From Anaeramoeba flamelloides (taxonomy: Eukaryota > Metamonada > Anaeramoebidae): a stretch of DNA of 64,000 bases. Positions within the stretch are counted from its first letter, which is position 1. Each line of letters opens with the position of its first letter. The position numbers and the translations under genes were made by a program. The notes below the pieces were generated by a model. The model did no database searches. It was given only the letters and a program-made list of their open reading frames with translations, and was not told the origin of the DNA. The stretch covers positions 10,292,001 through 10,356,000 of the forward strand of contig JANTQA010000033.1 in the NCBI GenBank assembly GCA_027625915.1, read 5' to 3'. This document shows, piece after piece, positions 46,935 through 58,672 of the stretch.

Positions 46935-49900
46935 AAAGTTGAAAAATTAAAATTTTACCTGGCATTCCATGAAGGTTATGAACACCACAAGTATCATGAA
47001 GTTTTGTTTTCCTTTCCAAGAAAGGTGTTAAATAATTAAATCCAATTGTTGAAATTATTCCTGCAAAGGCTCCAACACCCATTGCCCTACCAGGTGTTAA
47101 ATATAAATTGGCAGCTGATCCAACAGCAACACCACCTAAAATCAAATAAATATAAATCAGGACATTAATAATGGATAAAAATAAATTAATATTTATAATA
47201 ATAGAAATTTGATCAAAATCGAAAAAAAATAATAGAGACAATGTGTATAATAAAATTATTTTATTTTAATCGAGTTAAATATAACACACTCGTCATTTTA
47301 AAATTGAAACATTTTTAATATTTTCATTTTTTTAAAAAATAAAAAAAAAATAAGCGAAATTTGTAAAAATTATTAATCACAAGTTAATAAAAATTTTGGG
47401 ATCAACTTTTAATTTTGATCAAAGTATTTCTATTGGCACGTTTTGTGAAAATCTTAATAACTTGTTTGTAAAAAAAAAATATTATTACAAGAAAAAAAGA
47501 AAAATACTTCACAAAAGGAATTGAATAATATAAATATTAATCCTAAAAATTTTCATAAAATAATTTTTAACCTGGATTTTACAAATTTGAAATTTTTTAT
47601 TGTAATCTTTTTTTTTTTTTTTTTTTTGGGACAAAAGTTGAAATTGATCTTGAATTATTTTTTTCAATTTATAGTATTTATCACGCAATGAAAAATGTAT
47701 ACTTTATTTTGCTATGATTATTATTATAAAGAAACATCAGTTTTAATCCCAATAATATGAACTATTTCTTAAAATTTCATATAAAAAGATAGAAAAAAAA
47801 AATTGAAAATAAGTTATTTTATTTTATATACTTTTTCCAAATTCTTTTTTTATTAGTTGTTTGGGCCCCTTGGATTCCTTTGGTTCCTTCGGTTCCTTCG
47901 GTTCCTTCGGTTACTTCGGTTACTTCGGTTACTTCGGTTACTTCGGTTACTTCGGTTCCCCTTGTTGACTTTTTTTGAGTTCCTCCCCTTTTTCTTTTTT
48001 TTTTTTGAGGGGGTACAAGGGATATAAAATCATTATCAGAATTTAGATTTGTTCAAGATTAGATCTTAAACTAACTATTTCATGATATGATATTAAACGA
48101 ATTGAACTAAACTCAAGCAACTGAAGAGAACTGAATCAATTGATTCAATTTGAAACAGAACTGAATCAAACAAAAATCAGAATGGGCCTTTCCATACAAT
48201 CTATCTATACTGTATTTGTACTCGCTAAAATTGTTTAGCTGATATCTTGTACTAGTATTTTACAAAAACAAGATTTAAAAAAACAAGATTTGATAATAAA
48301 AAAAAAATGAAAAAAAAAAAAAACCAAAGAAAATTTTGAAAGACCAATTCTTATTGTTAAAAACTCAGCGCTTGATTGATAAACCATCTATAAAGCTCTA
48401 AATTTAAAACTTAATAAAGTAACATATTTCATTTAATCGTGTGTTGTTCAAATATTGTGCTATCTTTATTAAAATCTCTAAACAGCCATTTAGAGATTGT
48501 GGAAGTATTGTAGAGAGCATAGGTTTTCGAGAATTCAAAGAATAGAGTAAAATCAAATATTTTATTCAATTCCAAAAAATTCTGAAAAACCTAATGGCAG
48601 TTTTCTGACTATTAGAAAGCATAATTATTGTTTTTGTTTTGAACATCTATTGGTTTTCTAAGCAAAACTGATCCAAGAAAAGGAAATAACAAAAAAAAAA
48701 AAAACATTAATATTCTTGTTCGATGAAAAAAAAAAAAAAGAAAGAGAATGAAATGAAAAATTATAAGAAAAAAAAAAAGATTGAGAATATCCACATTCTT
48801 ATTCCTATCCTATTGTTTGATATGGATGTTTATAAAAATTTGTTTATTCTTATGTTAGATCAATTTTCGCGGTATTAGTGGGATGATTGTATAAAAAATT
48901 GAAATTATAAATCTTGAGATAGACTGGATTCATAATCAAATTATTTTATAATGAAGCAAATGTTTTTTTTTAATGAAGTGAAATTAAGTGTCAGTATGTT
49001 TTGAAATTGTAAAGTATGTTCGATAAAAAACTTTGTAAATATTCTTTTTTATTTTTGTTAAGGCAAAACTATTGAGATTTTTTCGACTAAATTTTTGTAT
49101 AAGCATTATCTAGAGTAATGGAATAATTAAATTAAAAATTTTAGTATTATGGGAATTATTGAACGTCTTTGAACCGAAAATTGGTTTGTTATCCATTAGG
49201 GAACTTTCACCAGCGTGTATTACTCTTGGATTTATAATATGATTATATATCTCTGTATGTACTTTCAATTTGATTAATTCGTACTCTCAAAAAATATGGT
49301 GACAAAAATCATCAAATTTAGTGATGAAAATGAAAATATCAAATAAAAAAAAATAATAAAAAGGGTTTTCTCAATTATTTCACTTTAAATAAACGAATTT
49401 TTTTTTTTTTTTTGTTATTAAAATTAACAATTTTTGAAAAAAAGTCCAACACTATTTTTAATTGGATACTTTATAGAATCACAGAAACCTGAAAATGAAA
49501 AGTAAAATCAATTAAAAGAAGAAACAAATTAACTTCAAAGAATAATACATCGCATTATTATCAAACAAAATCAACAAAAAAATTGAAATCTCCTTTTATA
49601 TCGAAATCCAATAGAGTTGTTTTGGAGATTTCTAAAATATTCAATTTTACAACAAATTTTTAAATAATTGATCAAAAAAGAAAAATCCTATACCAAAGGA
49701 TAGGATTATAAAAGCATGTTATTGCTGCTTAATCCTCCATTTTGCCTTTAATCATTTATTTTTTTTCTTTATTAAAGGATCTTAATTTTCATTTTTCAGG
49801 TTCTATTAATTGGTACAATTAAAAATTGTGTTGGGAACTTTTTTTCTTGTTTCGCTTTTTGTCCAGAACGGTAAAGCATTTTTTGATCACATCAATTTTT

Positions 49901-52067
49901 CTTTTTTCTAATAATTTTTTTTCCCAAATCGTATGAACAAAAATGATTTCTGAAGTAACTGTTGAGAGAAAAATGTTGGACACAGAAAAATGGTTGGACA
50001 CCATTTTTAATTGGGAACATTACTGAAATTGAAAATCAAATTCTATTGATAACTAGGTGAATTTTATATAAATCCAGGTTTAAAGCTGTTAAAAGTTCAT
50101 TAATCTGTGGTTTGTGTAGAATACTCATTTGAATGGTTGATAACTCAAGTAGATCATGCAATTTTAACAAAAATCCAAGTTGTAGTAAAGTTTACTATTA
50201 ATTCTGAAAATGGTAATTTTTAAACTTGATTTAGATTATAAGAGATAAGGTTTTGAAAAAGTAGAATTACCTTAATCGTTATTCTAATAAGTAGATTATT
50301 GTTATTTTCTTTAGTTGCCTTTACAAATGATTGAAATTAAAAATCATTTTCAGTAATGTTCCCAATTAAAAATGCTGTCCAACCATTTTTCTGTGTCCAA
50401 CATTTTTCTCTCTACAGTAATACTGATTTTAAGAAAAGTGATATTAATTTTTTATCAAAATATAAAGATCTTGATCTTATTTGAACTTTTACGATTTGCT
50501 TTTGAAAAATAATTGTTGAAATTTGATGAAAATTGAAAAAAAAAAACAAAAATGATTGTTAAAATACTATATTTGTGTAATCACAGAAACTACATAAGCA
50601 GCCACACTCCAAATTTCAATAAAATAAAAAAGAGTAGTAATATAAGCACTTTCTTAAAAGTCAAAAACTTTAATGTGACTAACTTATGTAATTTCTGTGA
50701 TTACACAAACAGAATAAAAATATTTGCGAAAATCTAAAGGAATAAATTTTGTCATTCGATATTTTCATTCACAAAGTTTAATTTGATTGTTTAAAAAGAA
50801 ATCTTTGAATTGAAGAAACTTTCAAAATTTAACAAAAAGTTTTAAGGTGGAAAAATGGTAGTTTCCCAAAAGATAATTGGGTTTGAAAGAAAAATAAAAA
50901 AAAAAATAAAATCAAACCGGCTAAAGTAGCATTTTGGATATCAACAGGATCAAATTTTCCTATGGGTAAGATTATAAATCCGAGAAAATTAAGAGAATAG
51001 AAGGAAAAAAAAGTTATAAAAAGAAAGATGTATGAGCATTTGAAAACTTTGTTTTTTATTGAAAAAATCAACAAAAAAATCAAAAAAAAAAATTCAAGCA
51101 CAACGGTTTCAAAAAAAAGAATACCTTTATGGAATACAGCAGACAAAATGAAAGTAGCGACACAAGAACAACAAAGAGATAAAACTGTATTGATAATAAC
51201 TCTAAATCTGCTTCCTGGTGCTCCAAGTGCTCCATTGAAACTTGGCCAGAATAACCAAAGGAAAATTGTTCCAATCAAAGAAAAAAGGTCTGAGACTTTG
51301 GTTGATCCTAATTTTTTATTTCCTTGATGTTCTTCTGTTCTTCTTGAAGTTAAAACAGCTGTCAGTGCAATTCCAAAATATGCCCCAAAAGTATGAATAA
51401 TTAGAGATCCACCAATATCAATTAAACCGATTTTAAACACAGAAATAAAGATATTAAATGCTGTATACAAAGAAGACAAAAAAAATCCAAAAGTTTTTAA
51501 AAAAAAAGCCAAAATTAGAAGAAAAAATTATTTTACAAAAAAAAGTTAGTTGTTGGTTCTCAAAAAAAAAAAAAAAAAAAAAAAAGTAAACAAACCATAA
51601 AAAATAATTTCAAAAAACGCAATTAAAAGCAATTGTAAAGGAGTAGTTTTTCCTAAAACTGCACCGAAAGAGATCATAACCGCTGCTGCGCCAAACATTC
51701 CTTCAACTAAAGAAGGGATTGCCAATCTGTATTCATAAAGATCCTTGTGCTCATGGATTTGGTGCCAGAACGCGTTGTTAATTAATGTCCACTGGACACA
51801 AAAGGTGGCAAGCAAAAAGGTATACCCTAGCGAAGAAAGTCCGTATTTTTTTAAGAAGGTCATTAAATATCCAAAACCAATGATGACCATAACAGCAACA
51901 TCAGAATAATATGTGTAATAATATTCACTTCGAAGATCATGTTCATGAGTTTCTGTTTCATCAAGAGATTCGTCGTATTTGAACCAAACTCCAATAATAA
52001 CAAAAATCGCAATTTGGAAAACAATAAGTGTCGTAACAAACCCAACGTTTGATTTTGTAAATCCCAT
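46323..52067 (-). CDS. Rh-type ammonium transporter (Rhesus glycoprotein family)
   Basis: Complete membrane channel for ammonia/ammonium of the Rh branch of the Amt/Mep/Rh family, expected in the plasma membrane or contractile vacuole. Five exons, 52067-51596, 51460-51125, 50959-50918, 47135-46959 and 46726-46323, join in frame to 476 residues and TAA. Exon 1 has a first membrane segment, then [20 protein letters not shown] with [20 protein letters not shown]. Exon 2 has [14 protein letters not shown] with the first channel His180 and [14 protein letters not shown]. The 42-nt exon 3 encodes [14 protein letters not shown]. Exon 4 has [20 protein letters not shown] and [13 protein letters not shown] with the second channel His339. 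Exon 5 completes the last helices and a Glu/Asp/Ser-rich cytosolic tail. Length and motif order match animal RhBG/RhCG rather than AmtB. All four introns are phase 1; one is 3.8 kb. Confidence 0.96.
47867..47961 (+). repeat. 9-bp minisatellite (TTCGGTTAC / TTCGGTTCC)
   Basis: About ten units: early ones read TTCGGTTCC, later ones TTCGGTTAC, i.e. two homogeneous blocks of variants. On the minus strand, the sense strand of the Rh gene, one frame reads GTEVTEVTE then [15 protein letters not shown], collagen-like, but it is within the intron and has no start or splice support. Confidence 0.85.
48515..48640. repeat. 'GGTTTTCCAGAATTC'-family palindrome, single copy
   Basis: GGTTTTCGAGAATTCAAAGA, then AGAGTAAAATCAAATATTTT and TCTGAAAAACCTAATGGCAG. 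The same pattern as the cluster at 26560-27440. Confidence 0.55.
49420..49872. mobile_element. Foldback element, family 3
   Basis: Left arm GAAAAAAAGTCCAACACTAT with TTTTAATTGG and CAGAAACCTGAAAATGAAAA is mirrored by TTTTCATTTTTCAGGTTCTA, CAATTAAAAATTGTGTTGGG and AACTTTTTTTCTTGTTTCGC. Inner landmarks (TTCAAAGAATAAT, TTAATCCTCCATTTTG) are shared with 14107-15067, so these two are close relatives. Confidence 0.7.
49956..50420. mobile_element. Foldback element, family 3 variant
   Basis: Arms of about 85 bp: GAGAGAAAAATGTTGGACAC, AGAAAAATGGTTGGACACCA and TTTTTAATTGGGAACATTAC at the left; GTAATGTTCCCAATTAAAAA, GCTGTCCAACCATTTTTCTG and TGTCCAACATTTTTCTCTCT at the right. The arms are nearly identical, so this copy is young. 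It lies only 83 bp from the preceding element. Confidence 0.8.
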
Positions 52068-52351
52068 TTTTTTTTTCAAAGAATTTAGAGTAAAAATAAA
52101 TTTCCAGTTTTTCCATTTAATTATTTCATATTTTATTGGATCTTCATTTCTTACAATTATCTTGAGAAGTGGCCTTTTAAAGTAGAATACTTAAGGCTTT
52201 ATTTTTAATTTGTTGGTAAATTGAAAACATTTTTTTTGATTAAAAAATTAGAACTTTTTAGTAAATTGTCTTGTGTAGAGTTAAAAAACAATTTGTTGTA
52301 ACAGTGCCAAAGTAGTACAGACTTAGATTTTAGTTTCATTTTTTGGGATCT

Positions 52352-52515
52352 TTTACTGGTGTTTGTGAATAAAGGAAAAAATTTTCACTTCCTTCTCCTT
52401 TTCCTTTTTCAATAAGAGATCACAAATTAGAATCTATTCCTTCCAAACCTTTATTAAAAAAGAAAGAAAAGGACATGTAAATTTTTTCCCATTCATTATG
52501 TAAAACTGGTACCTT
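52352..52515. repeat. Palindromic repeat, foldback family 'TACTGGT'
   Basis: Left arm TACTGGTGTTTGTGAATAAA with AAAATTTTCACTTCCTTC; right arm GTAAATTTTTTCCCATTCAT with TATGTAAAACTGGTA. The left arm closely matches that at 6697. Confidence 0.6.
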
Positions 52516-52544
52516 GCTAAATTAAACACATACAGACTTTTTAA

Positions 52545-52750
52545 AACATCTATTTCAAAATAAAAATCATTCTGTGTGTTGTAAGAGAAATCTAAGCATT
52601 AAAAGATCAAATAAACAGACAGAAAAAACAATAAGAAAACATGGGATTGGTTTCTTAAAGTTCTACAAGGAAATAAGAAATCATAAAAATGAAGGATCAA
52701 ATAAAAAATATATCTTCAAAAATAGAGTTAATCATTACGAGAAAGTTTGA
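52545..52750 (+). repeat. Direct repeat pair with 57150-57350, copy 1
   Basis: Shared blocks: TTTCAAAATAAAAA, GGATTGGTTTCTTAAAGTTC against GGTATTGGTATCTTAAAGTT, AAAATGAAGGATCAAAT (exact) and AAAAATAGAGTTAAT (exact). About 200 bp, diverged. Confidence 0.6.
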
Positions 52751-53439
52751 AATTTAGAATTTACGCTCTAAATGATTTCTTCAATCTATAACAAATACTA
52801 TCCTTTAATTTTAGTTTAAAAATCTTATGATCTTTTATTCAAATGAAAGAATTGAATTTGTGGTGTATCAGAAGAATTCGTTTAGAACCCGATCCTTAAA
52901 AAACCCAAATAAAAATATAAAAAATTCGAAAAATTGTAAATATATTCAATTCCTTATTTAAAAATATTATAAAATATCAAGAAGTTAACCTTCAAAATAA
53001 ATTCTTTGTTAATATTATATTGACCAAAAATTAGGTGTTGTAACAGAAGGAGAAGAAGAAAAAAAACTTATGTTTTATTTTAAATCACAACTAGTTTGAA
53101 ATAATAAAATTGCATATTTAAAATTGAAAAAACTACTACTTTTATTATCTTTTCATTTTTAATAATCAAGTTTATTTACAATTTAAACCACAATTACAGA
53201 ACTTCAAATTCTTGAGTCTAGTCAGTTTTTTTTGAATAGTACCACCCTTTTTAATAGTCTCTCTTTGAGAAAAGGAGGTGTTTTTTTGGGTAAGAAATTC
53301 CAAAAAAAATTATTATAGTAGCATGATTTTTAGCTTGATTTAAATTGATAATATTTAATTTAATATATAATAACTAATAGTTTTGAAAATTCTTTTCTCA
53401 TCTAAAACCCATAAAAAATAAAAAAAATTCGACCTGATA

Positions 53440-53760
53440 ATTATTCTGTTTCCTTGGTTTTCAAGGATTAATAAGAATTGAGAAAAATCTTTGATTTTAC
53501 CTCTATTCTTTTGGATTCTTGAAAACATAATGGAAGTTACATAATTTTTTTTTACTTTTTGAAATAAACCTAAATTTTTCCTAAATTTTTTGTTTATTTC
53601 AAAAAATTCTGGAAAACCTTAAGAAAAGTGTCCTAGGTTTTTTTTTACTTTTTGAAATAAACAGAAAATTTATTTAAATTTTCTGTTCATTTCAAAAATT
53701 AACAATAACCTAACGGAAAAATCAAAAAAAAAATATTTTTTTCAATTTAAAATAAACAAA
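53440..53760. repeat. 'GGTTTTCCAGAATTC'-family palindrome
   Basis: TTGGTTTTCAAGGATTAATA, AAATCTTTGATTTTACCTCT, ATTCTTTTGGATTCTTGAAA and ACATAATGG, then blocks with CTGGAAAACCTTAAGAAAAG and TCCTAGGTTTTTTTTTACTT. Same architecture as 26560-27440. Confidence 0.5.
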
Positions 53761-54538
53761 TTATTCTTTAATAATCTAAAGAATTTATTACCCATTTGAA
53801 AGATATTTATTATAAGTAAAATATTTTTAAAATATTTTATTATAATTACTTTATTATTAAACAAAAAAAAAAATAATTTAATTTTTTACAATTAAATTGG
53901 AAAAAACTCTTAATAGAACCTGAAAAATTGGATTTTCCAACTTAAATTATAAAATAAAGTAAAATAATAGTCGCAACAAGATATTTTAGGAACCAATAGT
54001 TTTTATTATAAGTGAAGTTATCAAAAAGTGAAAAATTAGTGAATATTCAATTTTTTTTTGAATAAATTATTTCAATATTGTGACGAGTTGTCGGCTCTGA
54101 ACAAGTTTCTTTTTAACTATTGAAGTGTTATGTATTTTAATTATTCCCTTAAGCGTAATAGAATACTTTGTTTCAAGATATTTTAAAAATTGATAAAAAA
54201 GCCTTTATAAACTTTGAAGACTCAGGATATCATTTTTAAAAAGAATTCATTTTTTCCAGATAATTTTGACCAAATGATTGGATTCTTTTTTTTTTTTTTT
54301 TTTGGGTTTTTAATTGAAATAATAATAAAAAAAAATTCCAAAAACACTTTCATATTTATGAAATCCCACTTGTAGTAATTACTAATCATTTCAATAGAAT
54401 AATAACATTTCAAATTAAACATCATTTTACAAATATCGGAAAATAAAATCAAATATTAAATCCTAAAATTTCAAAACCATTTGATCTTAGTTTTTATTTA
54501 AAAAATTAAAAAATTTCTTGAAATTTAAAACAATATTA

Positions 54539-54710
54539 ATATCAGTTCCACTTTTAAGGTAAAAACTTTCAACCAAATTAATGCACAAACTTTTGAATTC
54601 TAGTAAAATAATTTGTTAAAAAAAAAATTCCATTTGTTGTGACTTAATTTGAGATTTTTTTGTGCTTTTTATTTCGTTGAAAGTTTGTGCCTTAAAAGTG
54701 AAACTGACTG
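54539..54710. mobile_element. MITE, family 1 copy E, internally shortened
   Basis: Left end TATCAGTTCCACTTTTAAGG is worn; the right end CCTTAAAAGTGAAACTGACTG is intact in form; TA is on both sides. Length is 172 bp against about 197, the loss lying in the left arm. Confidence 0.82.
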
Positions 54711-55369
54711 TATTTTTTTTTTGTAAAATATTGAGAGGATAAACAATCAATTGTTCTTATTGATATATTTTATAATATCGTATTTTTTTCATGTTTTTTA
54801 TAATATTTGATTAAATTTCTTGTATTTATTTGGGAATATCTATAAAAAATAATGAAAAATAAAATAAAAACATATTGGGACTTTTGACACTTGGGTTTAT
54901 AAATAACCCACTGAAAATAGTGAAATTGTGTTCATAATTATAGATTAAAATAATCAAAGCAAAAAGCATTTCTTACCTTTTAAATCAAATTTAATAGATT
55001 TTACAAAAAGTATTTTGAGAGGAATTTTTGTTTTATTTTATCGTTTTGTTTTTTTTCTCGGATTTTCTATTAAAAAAATATAGAAAAAAATGATTCAAAA
55101 AGTTCATTGAATAAAGAAATTATATTTTTTTTTCAAGTTGAAAATAATTATTGTATTTTTTTTTTTATTTGAAATACAGAAGATTTTTTATACTGTGTTA
55201 TTTTAATACTTTGTTGTTTTATTTTTAAAGGGTATTTTTAGACCCCCCCAACTCCATAAGGAATAAGATTTCTTTCTTCATCAAATAATATGTTTTTTTG
55301 ATTTTTTTCCATTTTCCCCTGGCTATAATCTTCTTTGTATTGGGAAGAAGAGTTACAAAGAAATCAGAT

Positions 55370-55830
55370 CAAGTGGACACTTGCTAATATTGCGATGCTG
55401 AAATCACGAAAGTATGAGTAACTTGAAAATAATAACAAAAAAGTAAAGATTAAAAATTACCAAAGGTTTAAAGCCAAATCAGATCAAAAAAGAAAAAAAA
55501 ATGAAATTACAACTTAAATAAAGATTCCCAAGTGAACATTCATGATCAATTAAAAAAATTATTAAATCAACCAAAAGTATCGTGGCTGTGATTTTTGGTG
55601 TTCTTAATTAAATATATCATGGGTTTTTATTTTTTTTTTTGATTTTTTAACAATTACTTCTTATAAACCCTTTTTAAATTTCTTTTTTTATTTCTTTTAC
55701 TTTTTCTATTTTTTTTTTTTCAATTTTTTACTTTTGTTTTTTAAAGATAAAAAATCCCCGGTTGGTCTCCTTTAGACAAACGCGAAATATGTGATTTTAG
55801 GCTTAAACTACACAAAAGAGAATTTATATT
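55370..55830 (+). repeat. Dispersed repeat, inverted relative of 27995-28620
   Basis: See the copy at 27995-28620. It has a conserved GC-richer block here, CCCCGGTTGGTCTCCTTTAG, followed by ACAAACGCGAAATATGTGAT. Confidence 0.55.
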
Positions 55831-57149
55831 AAGGGAAATATAAACTGTAATTTCACTTTATTTAGTAAATGGAATAAAATTAAATTATTTTTTTTTAAAA
55901 TACTTTTATGCTAACTATATTGAAATATATATTGAAATAAATTAAATATTAATAAATTGAAATAAATTTGGATTATATATTTTTAATATGAGCTGGAAAG
56001 ATGAAAAAAAAAAAAAAAAAACAGATCAGAGCTATTGAAATTATTAAGAAAAAATAATCAAAGTTTAAAATGTGAAAAATTAGAGAAGTTGTCAAATAGT
56101 AAATTAGAAATGAATGTATTTTATACTAAGAATTCAAAAAAATTTCATCAAAAAAATAAAATCACAATGACTGAAAAAAGTTATATTGTAATTTAAAAAT
56201 CAATGAAATAGAAAGTATTGACTTGATTAAAAGGAAATACGGGAAATTAAAATAAAACTTCATAGGGTTCTTATTATACCAAGGCAAGACAAGTTAAGAT
56301 CCTCAAAAGTAGAAAAATAGAAATTGAAAAGATATCATAAAATTAGTCATTTTTTAGATACCATTTATGAAAAATAATACAACATAAACTGAAAGCCATC
56401 AGCAACTCTATGTAAAGGAAAATATTTGACAAATGGTTTTAATAGATATTCATATAAATTGGGATAAAAGAAAAATTCTCAAATATTTGTCATTTTATTG
56501 AAAAAAAATTTAATGTTATCTATCTTTTCATTGTGGCTTTGTAAAATAAAGGTAAAAAAACTAAAAAAAAATTGAAAAAAGGCCTTAAAAATCAAATGTT
56601 TTAAGATCATTATATAATGAAGATACAATGAATTGTTGATGAAAATGAACATAAAAGATATTATGAATAGATATTTTAATAATTCCTTAACAATACATCT
56701 CAAATTAAAGCAAAAAAAAAAAAGTTCAAGAATTTAAAGGATCTTGGATCATATTTAACACAAATTCGTATCAATTTCAATAACTCTAAACATTTTTCTT
56801 ATCTATTTTTAGGTTGGAAATTTTTTTTCTTGGTTTTTTATTTCATTTCGAAGTTATTTTTTATTTTATCTTATTAGAGAAAACTAAATCAATGTTAAAA
56901 AGACTGAGTATGTATGTTTATATTTACTCTTCGAATTAGAAGTTACAAATTTAGTCAAAATTCTCTCTTTAAGAGACGAAGTGTTTAAATCTTCTTTTAT
57001 GTGTTAAAAAAAACTAATGAATATTTTCTTTTTGACACACTAAATTTCAATATTTGATTTTGCCATTCTGTTCCTAATTCCATTACATTTTTCGAATCAA
57101 AAGAAGTTTTGTCTACTGTAGTCAAAATAACCCATGCAAAAATTAGTAA

Positions 57150-57350
57150 AGAGTGTTTCAAAATAAAAAGCGTGTTTTTTTGTTATAGAAGACCTATACA
57201 TTAACCAATCAAATAAACCAATAATAAACCCTAAAAAATATGGTATTGGTATCTTAAAGTTATATTATTTAAAGAGAAATTCTAAAAATGAAGGATCAAA
57301 TTGTAAAATTTATCTCAAAAAATAGAGTTAATTATTTTAAGAACATTTTA
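57150..57350 (+). repeat. Direct repeat pair with 52545-52750, copy 2
   Basis: Same orientation and block order as copy 1, 4.6 kb further on. Confidence 0.6.
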
Positions 57351-58511
57351 ATCATAGCAATAAAAAAAACAAACAATTTCAAAAAAATTGAGAATATTAT
57401 GGAAAATTTTCAACTATTTGTATTAATAATTTAAATTTTACTCAAAATAACCAGACCTTTACTTTCAAAATTAATTTGAACTTAGGTATACTATTTGGTA
57501 GTCGATTGGATGTTGCCTTGGTGGAAGAATAAAAAAAAGCACGGAATATTTCAAAACACGGATTATGGTCGTTGTGCATGCTTTATTTTGATCACTGTAA
57601 TTGTTATTTTTTTATATCAATCACTTTTTGAGTATGAAGCAAATCCTCTTTGATGAAAATACCCTTAAAAAGTTGAAAAGTATTGAACTTTAGTTTCTAT
57701 TTTTGAATCAATTTCCAAAGAGTAAAAACAAGATATGTAATTTTAAAAACTCTTGACAATTTCCTCAAAATTTTCTTGTAATTCAAAGTTTTTTTAAAAT
57801 CAATTAAATAAAGCATGGTTTCAACTTTTTTCAAAAATATTGTGTAAAGAAAATCTCAAACATTTTTTCAATCATAAGATAATCTTTTATTTTCTTAAAA
57901 GGCCTCCAATTTTTTTCATAGCTTACAATTACTAAGTCTTGATTACACAAACCATTTTATGTTTGAAAAACTAAAATAATTCCCATTCTACTTCTAAACT
58001 CCATATTTCTCCAAAGATTAATTTCACTACAAGAATAGCACAATCCATACTAATACAGTCAAGACTTTTTGGAACTACAGACTAGCATTCTGCAAGATTT
58101 CAGTTTCTGATATTCTTTGATATTCTTTCAAATTTCTGATACTTGACACAAACTTTTAAAAGCCAAAAAAGGGTAAAAAATAATAATTAACAAAAGATAA
58201 CATTTTAAATTTTTTTGAAATTTTTGTAAGTTATCTAAAAGAAAGATATAAGTTTACTTTCAAAAACCTGAAATTCTTTTTATAAAAACCGAAAAGTGGA
58301 AAGTTAATTGAAACAAATGTTTCTAAAAGTATAACTTACAAAAACTTTCAAATTAAAAGTTGTTTAATTTTGATCTGGTAATTTCCTTTCAAAATTTGGA
58401 ACAATTTCAAAACGACAAAGTGTTGTCAAGGAAAAACAGTTACTACAATTTTTGTGCTATTTTTGTTGTGAATATTCTCAAGATTTGTCATTTTTTGAAC
58501 ATCATTTAAGG

Positions 58512-58628
58512 ATGACTCTTTATTCTCAAAAACGTAAAAAATGGCTTTTTTCAGCAAGTAACGAAGGAAGTTCTGATCAGAGTCTTCAAATTATTTCAAA
58601 AATAGGTGATGGGTAAGATAAGAATAAG

Positions 58629-58672
<44 letters not shown>

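Larger units (their letters stand above)
47136..50917 (-). other. Giant intron 3 of the Rh gene (3.8 kb)
   Basis: Donor GTTTGA at 50917 follows ...ATLAG and acceptor TTTAG ends at 47136; the peptide LAGGVAVG is continuous in Rh proteins, so nothing coding is missing. It contains a 9-bp minisatellite (47867-47961), a palindromic repeat (48515-48640) and two foldback elements (49420-49872 and 49956-50420). The other three introns of the gene are 135, 165 and 232 nt. Confidence 0.9.
52068..58511. other. Gene-free stretch of 6.4 kb
   Basis: Shared upstream DNA of the divergent Rh and kinase genes. It holds a palindromic repeat (52352-52515), a pair of direct repeats (52545-52750 and 57150-57350), a GGTTTTC-type palindrome (53440-53760), a MITE (54539-54710) and a dispersed repeat (55370-55830). 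The open frames at 54222-54452 and 56479-56703 have no recognisable content. Confidence 0.6.
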
